This document shows positions 62,079 to 64,000 of a stretch of 64,000 nucleotides of DNA, piece after piece. Every line of letters starts with the position of its first letter. Positions within the stretch are counted from its first letter, which is position 1. The translations under genes were made by a program, and so were the position numbers. Source of the stretch: Gemmatimonadota bacterium. GTDB lineage: Bacteria; Latescibacterota; UBA2968; GCA-2709665. Location: the NCBI GenBank assembly GCA_028877215.1, contig JAPPFJ010000033.1, positions 1 through 64,000 of the forward strand, given 5' to 3'. The notes beneath the pieces were generated by a model. It saw only the letters and a program-made list of their open reading frames with translations. It was not told the origin of the DNA and did no database searches.

Positions 62079-63230
62079 ATGGATGGGACATCGCTATACG
62101 ACATCAACTTGATCAATCAAGCCCGCCGCGGGACTGAGAGCGCATTTACCGCCCTGGTGAATCGGAACCGATCTTTGGTGTTCGGGACGATTTGCGCCGT
62201 GCTGAAAAATGCCGACGATACCGCTGACGCCGCGCAAGAGACGTTCATTCTTGCGTTTCGGCACCTGGATCAACTGGAAGATTCTGAAAGATTCTCGTCC
62301 TGGCTTCATTCGATTGCACGCAATGTAGCCCTCAAGTGGCTCAGAAAGCGTACCCTTGAGGCACGGGGGTTGTCCAGAGTGCGGGAATACTCGCAGATTG
62401 CACAAACTGAGAATGGGATGCCACCGAACCGTACGTCCTACCTGAAAGAGGCCATTAGGTTACTCCCCCAGCCTGACCGCACCACGACGACGCTATATTA
62501 TCTAGTCGGTTTATCTCAGGAAAAAATCGCCAGCGCCGTAGGCATTCCGGTAGGTACGGTCAAGAGCCGGTTACACAGATCGCGCCAACAACTGAAACGG
62601 AGGCTTTTAGACATGGAACGTGGTACATCCGACAATCGTGGAAATCAGCAAGATTACGGACGACGGGTAGTTGCCGGTATGAGAGGGGTTATCCACTGGC
62701 AGAAGTTGATTGAGAACCATGGATTGGCGAATTGGAGAACCGCTCAGGAGCACAATGAAGCGAAAATGGATCACGTTTGGACCTGTACAGGCGAAGCTAT
62801 CGTCGGTGAAGCTGATTATATGAGCGACGAGGGCTATCCGCTGATCATCGGAGACTCCTCCTGGAAGGACTACGAGCTGTCTCTCCTCATCACACCAATC
62901 TCAGGGGGCAATGCTCAGGTGTTTTTTCGCATTTCCGAAGACGAGCGGAACTGGTATCTACTCGACTTCCTCCTGGGTTGGCAGGCCGTGGCGATTAGCA
63001 AAGTCGCTCCTGAAGGGCTTACGAAACTAAGTGTGGTCAATTATCCGATCGAACTCGGACAGGAATACGACGTCCAAATCGCCGCCCGGGAAGCATCCCT
63101 TACTACATACATTGACGGGAAGTTGGTCAACCAGTTGACCGATTTCAGCTACCAATCAGGTCCTATTGCGCTGAATGTGTGGCAATGCAAAACGGCTTTC
63201 CGTGATGTCCGGCTACGTCACCTCCATTAA
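62079..63230 (+). CDS. ECF sigma factor fused to a lectin-like (LamG/DUF1080-type) domain
   Basis: A 383-aa fusion. Residues 1-185 are an ECF sigma factor with region 2 (DDTADAAQETFILAFRHLDQL, FSSWLHSIARNVALKWLRKR) and region 4 (LLPQPDRTTTTLYYLVGLSQEKIASAVGIPVGTVKSRLHRS). After a linker, residues 205-383 form a concanavalin-like beta-sandwich resembling 3-keto-disaccharide hydrolase/LamG domains (SSWKDYELSLLITP, NAQVFFRISEDERNWYLLDF, TTYIDGKLVNQLTDF, and a final FRDVRLRHLH). No transmembrane segment or signal is visible. The fold could sense an intracellular sugar or protein. No anti-sigma gene adjoins it; the next gene is a broken permease. Confidence 0.8.
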   Translation: MDGTSLYDINLINQARRGTESAFTALVNRNRSLVFGTICAVLKNADDTADAAQETFILAFRHLDQLEDSERFSSWLHSIARNVALKWLRKRTLEARGLSRVREYSQIAQTENGMPPNRTSYLKEAIRLLPQPDRTTTTLYYLVGLSQEKIASAVGIPVGTVKSRLHRSRQQLKRRLLDMERGTSDNRGNQQDYGRRVVAGMRGVIHWQKLIENHGLANWRTAQEHNEAKMDHVWTCTGEAIVGEADYMSDEGYPLIIGDSSWKDYELSLLITPISGGNAQVFFRISEDERNWYLLDFLLGWQAVAISKVAPEGLTKLSVVNYPIELGQEYDVQIAAREASLTTYIDGKLVNQLTDFSYQSGPIALNVWQCKTAFRDVRLRHLH

Positions 63231-63590
63231 GATGGAATTCGTGTCCACGCTGCGCGGCGCAAGCAAGATCGAACCCCATTCGATTTCGCTATATTCATGC
63301 GTGGTGTTGGAGTCCGATCTTTACCTTGGCTGTCAAGGTTTGTAGCGTGTGGGTCGCCGAACAGTACCTGCACCACGTGGTTAATTGCGAGTATTGCATT
63401 TCGGATCAATCGTATTCGGCGATCATTGTTTTTGCAATGCGCCGCCCATAAGATCAGGCCAAGGGCATCGAGATCAGCCTCAGGTCTTCAATCAAATCGC
63501 TGCACGAAATTCACCCCACCGCGCCAATAAGACTACCTCTCTCGCATTCTCGCTTTATTCCCTGGAATATCGAACCTCAGGTGGATTGTA
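63231..63590. other. Gene-free region
   Basis: No credible gene is present in these 360 bp on either strand, only short frames without motifs. It has no obvious promoter or repeat. Confidence 0.4.
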
Positions 63591-64000
63591 ATTTTCAAGA
63601 GCTATCTCACCGTCGCGATCCGCAATTTGCTGCGGCACAAAGCCTTTTCATCGTTAGGGTGCTATCGTACATATCTATCTTTGTAGCCTGTCTGGGCCTT
63701 CTAGGATTGGTTGCGTTCACCGCTGAACGACGAACCAAGGAAATCGGGATTCGAAAAGTGCTGGGGGCATCGGTAGCCGATGTGGTATTACTATTGGGAC
63801 GGAGTATTCTCAGACTGATTCTCGTTGCGAATCTCGTTGCGCTTCCAGTTGCCTATTTCTTCTGGCAGCGCTGGTTGGAAAATTTCGCATATCGGACACA
63901 ACTTGGCATGGAAATATTCGTTCTGAGTGGAGGGAGCATTGTGTTCATTGCTCTGGTGACTATCTGCTACCACGCTTTGCGTGCTGCAGCCGCCAATCCA
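63591..64000 (+). pseudogene. Internally deleted FtsX/MacB-type ABC permease, runs off the window
   Basis: The first part reads IFKSYLTVAIRNLLRHKAFSS, the usual start of MacB-type permeases, but there is no ATG, GTG or TTG in frame at a sensible place and the frame reaches a TAG at 63694. From about 63656 a second frame gives the C-terminal FtsX domain: SIFVACLGLLGLVAFTAE, then RRTKEIGIRKVLGAS, and continues to the window edge with no stop. The periplasmic domain and about two thirds of the protein are missing, so a deletion joined the two ends out of frame. Confidence 0.75.

Noticed and set aside
63231..63410. Short minus-strand frame with NHVVQVLFGDPH downstream of the sigma-lectin gene
   Set aside because: It has no motif, no ribosome site and no neighbour support.
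1..64000. CRISPR arrays, rRNA and tRNA genes
   Set aside because: No regularly spaced direct repeats of 25-40 bp, no rRNA-like stretch and no cloverleaf were seen.

Overview
The window is a G+C-rich bacterial chromosome segment of about 64 kb with long, non-redundant intergenic hairpins. Its gene content is an expanded set of carbohydrate-oriented enzymes without a complete central pathway: polysaccharide-lyase-like (heparinase II/III) proteins, phytanoyl-CoA-type dioxygenases, Gfo/Idh/MocA oxidoreductases, DUF6785-type membrane proteins, sialidase-like and DUF4838 proteins. This mix resembles Poribacteria, Latescibacterota and related uncultured sugar- and uronate-degrading lineages. That placement is an inference from gene content; no rRNA, tRNA or CRISPR array was found.

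Layout. 0-9 kb: a minus-strand operon of a dioxygenase, a secreted beta-helix/PKD protein, two paralogous multi-spanning membrane proteins and a sugar-binding lipoprotein. 9-25 kb: four giant (about 1100 aa) paralogs combining an (alpha/alpha) lyase toroid with a PQQ/FG-GAP propeller, interrupted at 19.8-21.8 kb by a plus-strand lipoprotein-like fusion of a branched-chain-amino-acid-type binding protein to a complete Cu/Zn superoxide dismutase domain. 25.5-30.3 kb: a small gene-poor, decaying island holding a tiny membrane protein, a broken P-loop ATPase, a NYN nuclease, a candidate small RNA with a perfect consensus promoter, a broken HigA-ImmA copy, a STAS-like protein, an intact HigB/HigA-ImmA toxin-antitoxin pair and a mini GIY-YIG protein that shares the toxin-antitoxin operator. 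30.3-34 kb: a dioxygenase and an ECF sigma/anti-sigma/secreted-protein operon. 34.4-38.4 kb: an extracytoplasmic flavin electron-transfer operon (porin, FMN-binding protein, cytochrome-b-like membrane protein, ApbE). 38.5-48 kb: heparinase, oxidoreductase, an outer-membrane protein, a seven-heme cytochrome, a DUF4838 protein and a D-aminopeptidase. 48-61.4 kb: a dioxygenase, a fifth lyase/propeller giant, a second secreted heparinase, an orphan BrnA-like protein, two oxidoreductases, a RIFT-barrel-like protein, another dioxygenase and a sialidase-like protein. 61.4-64 kb: a repeat, an ECF sigma factor fused to a lectin-like domain, and an internally deleted FtsX-type permease that runs off the window.

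How the genes fit together. The minus-strand operons look like modules for uptake and breakdown of acidic polysaccharides, with dehydrogenases and Fe(II)/2-oxoglutarate oxygenases acting on the products. The plus-strand 34-38 kb operon plus the multiheme cytochrome suggests periplasmic or extracellular electron export. Dispersed repeats are a prominent feature. A hairpin with a covarying stem recurs three times, a 197-bp element occurs in two near-identical copies plus one diverged copy, and its end lies just upstream of four gene starts.

All functional calls come from reading translated sequence and motifs by eye; no database search was run.
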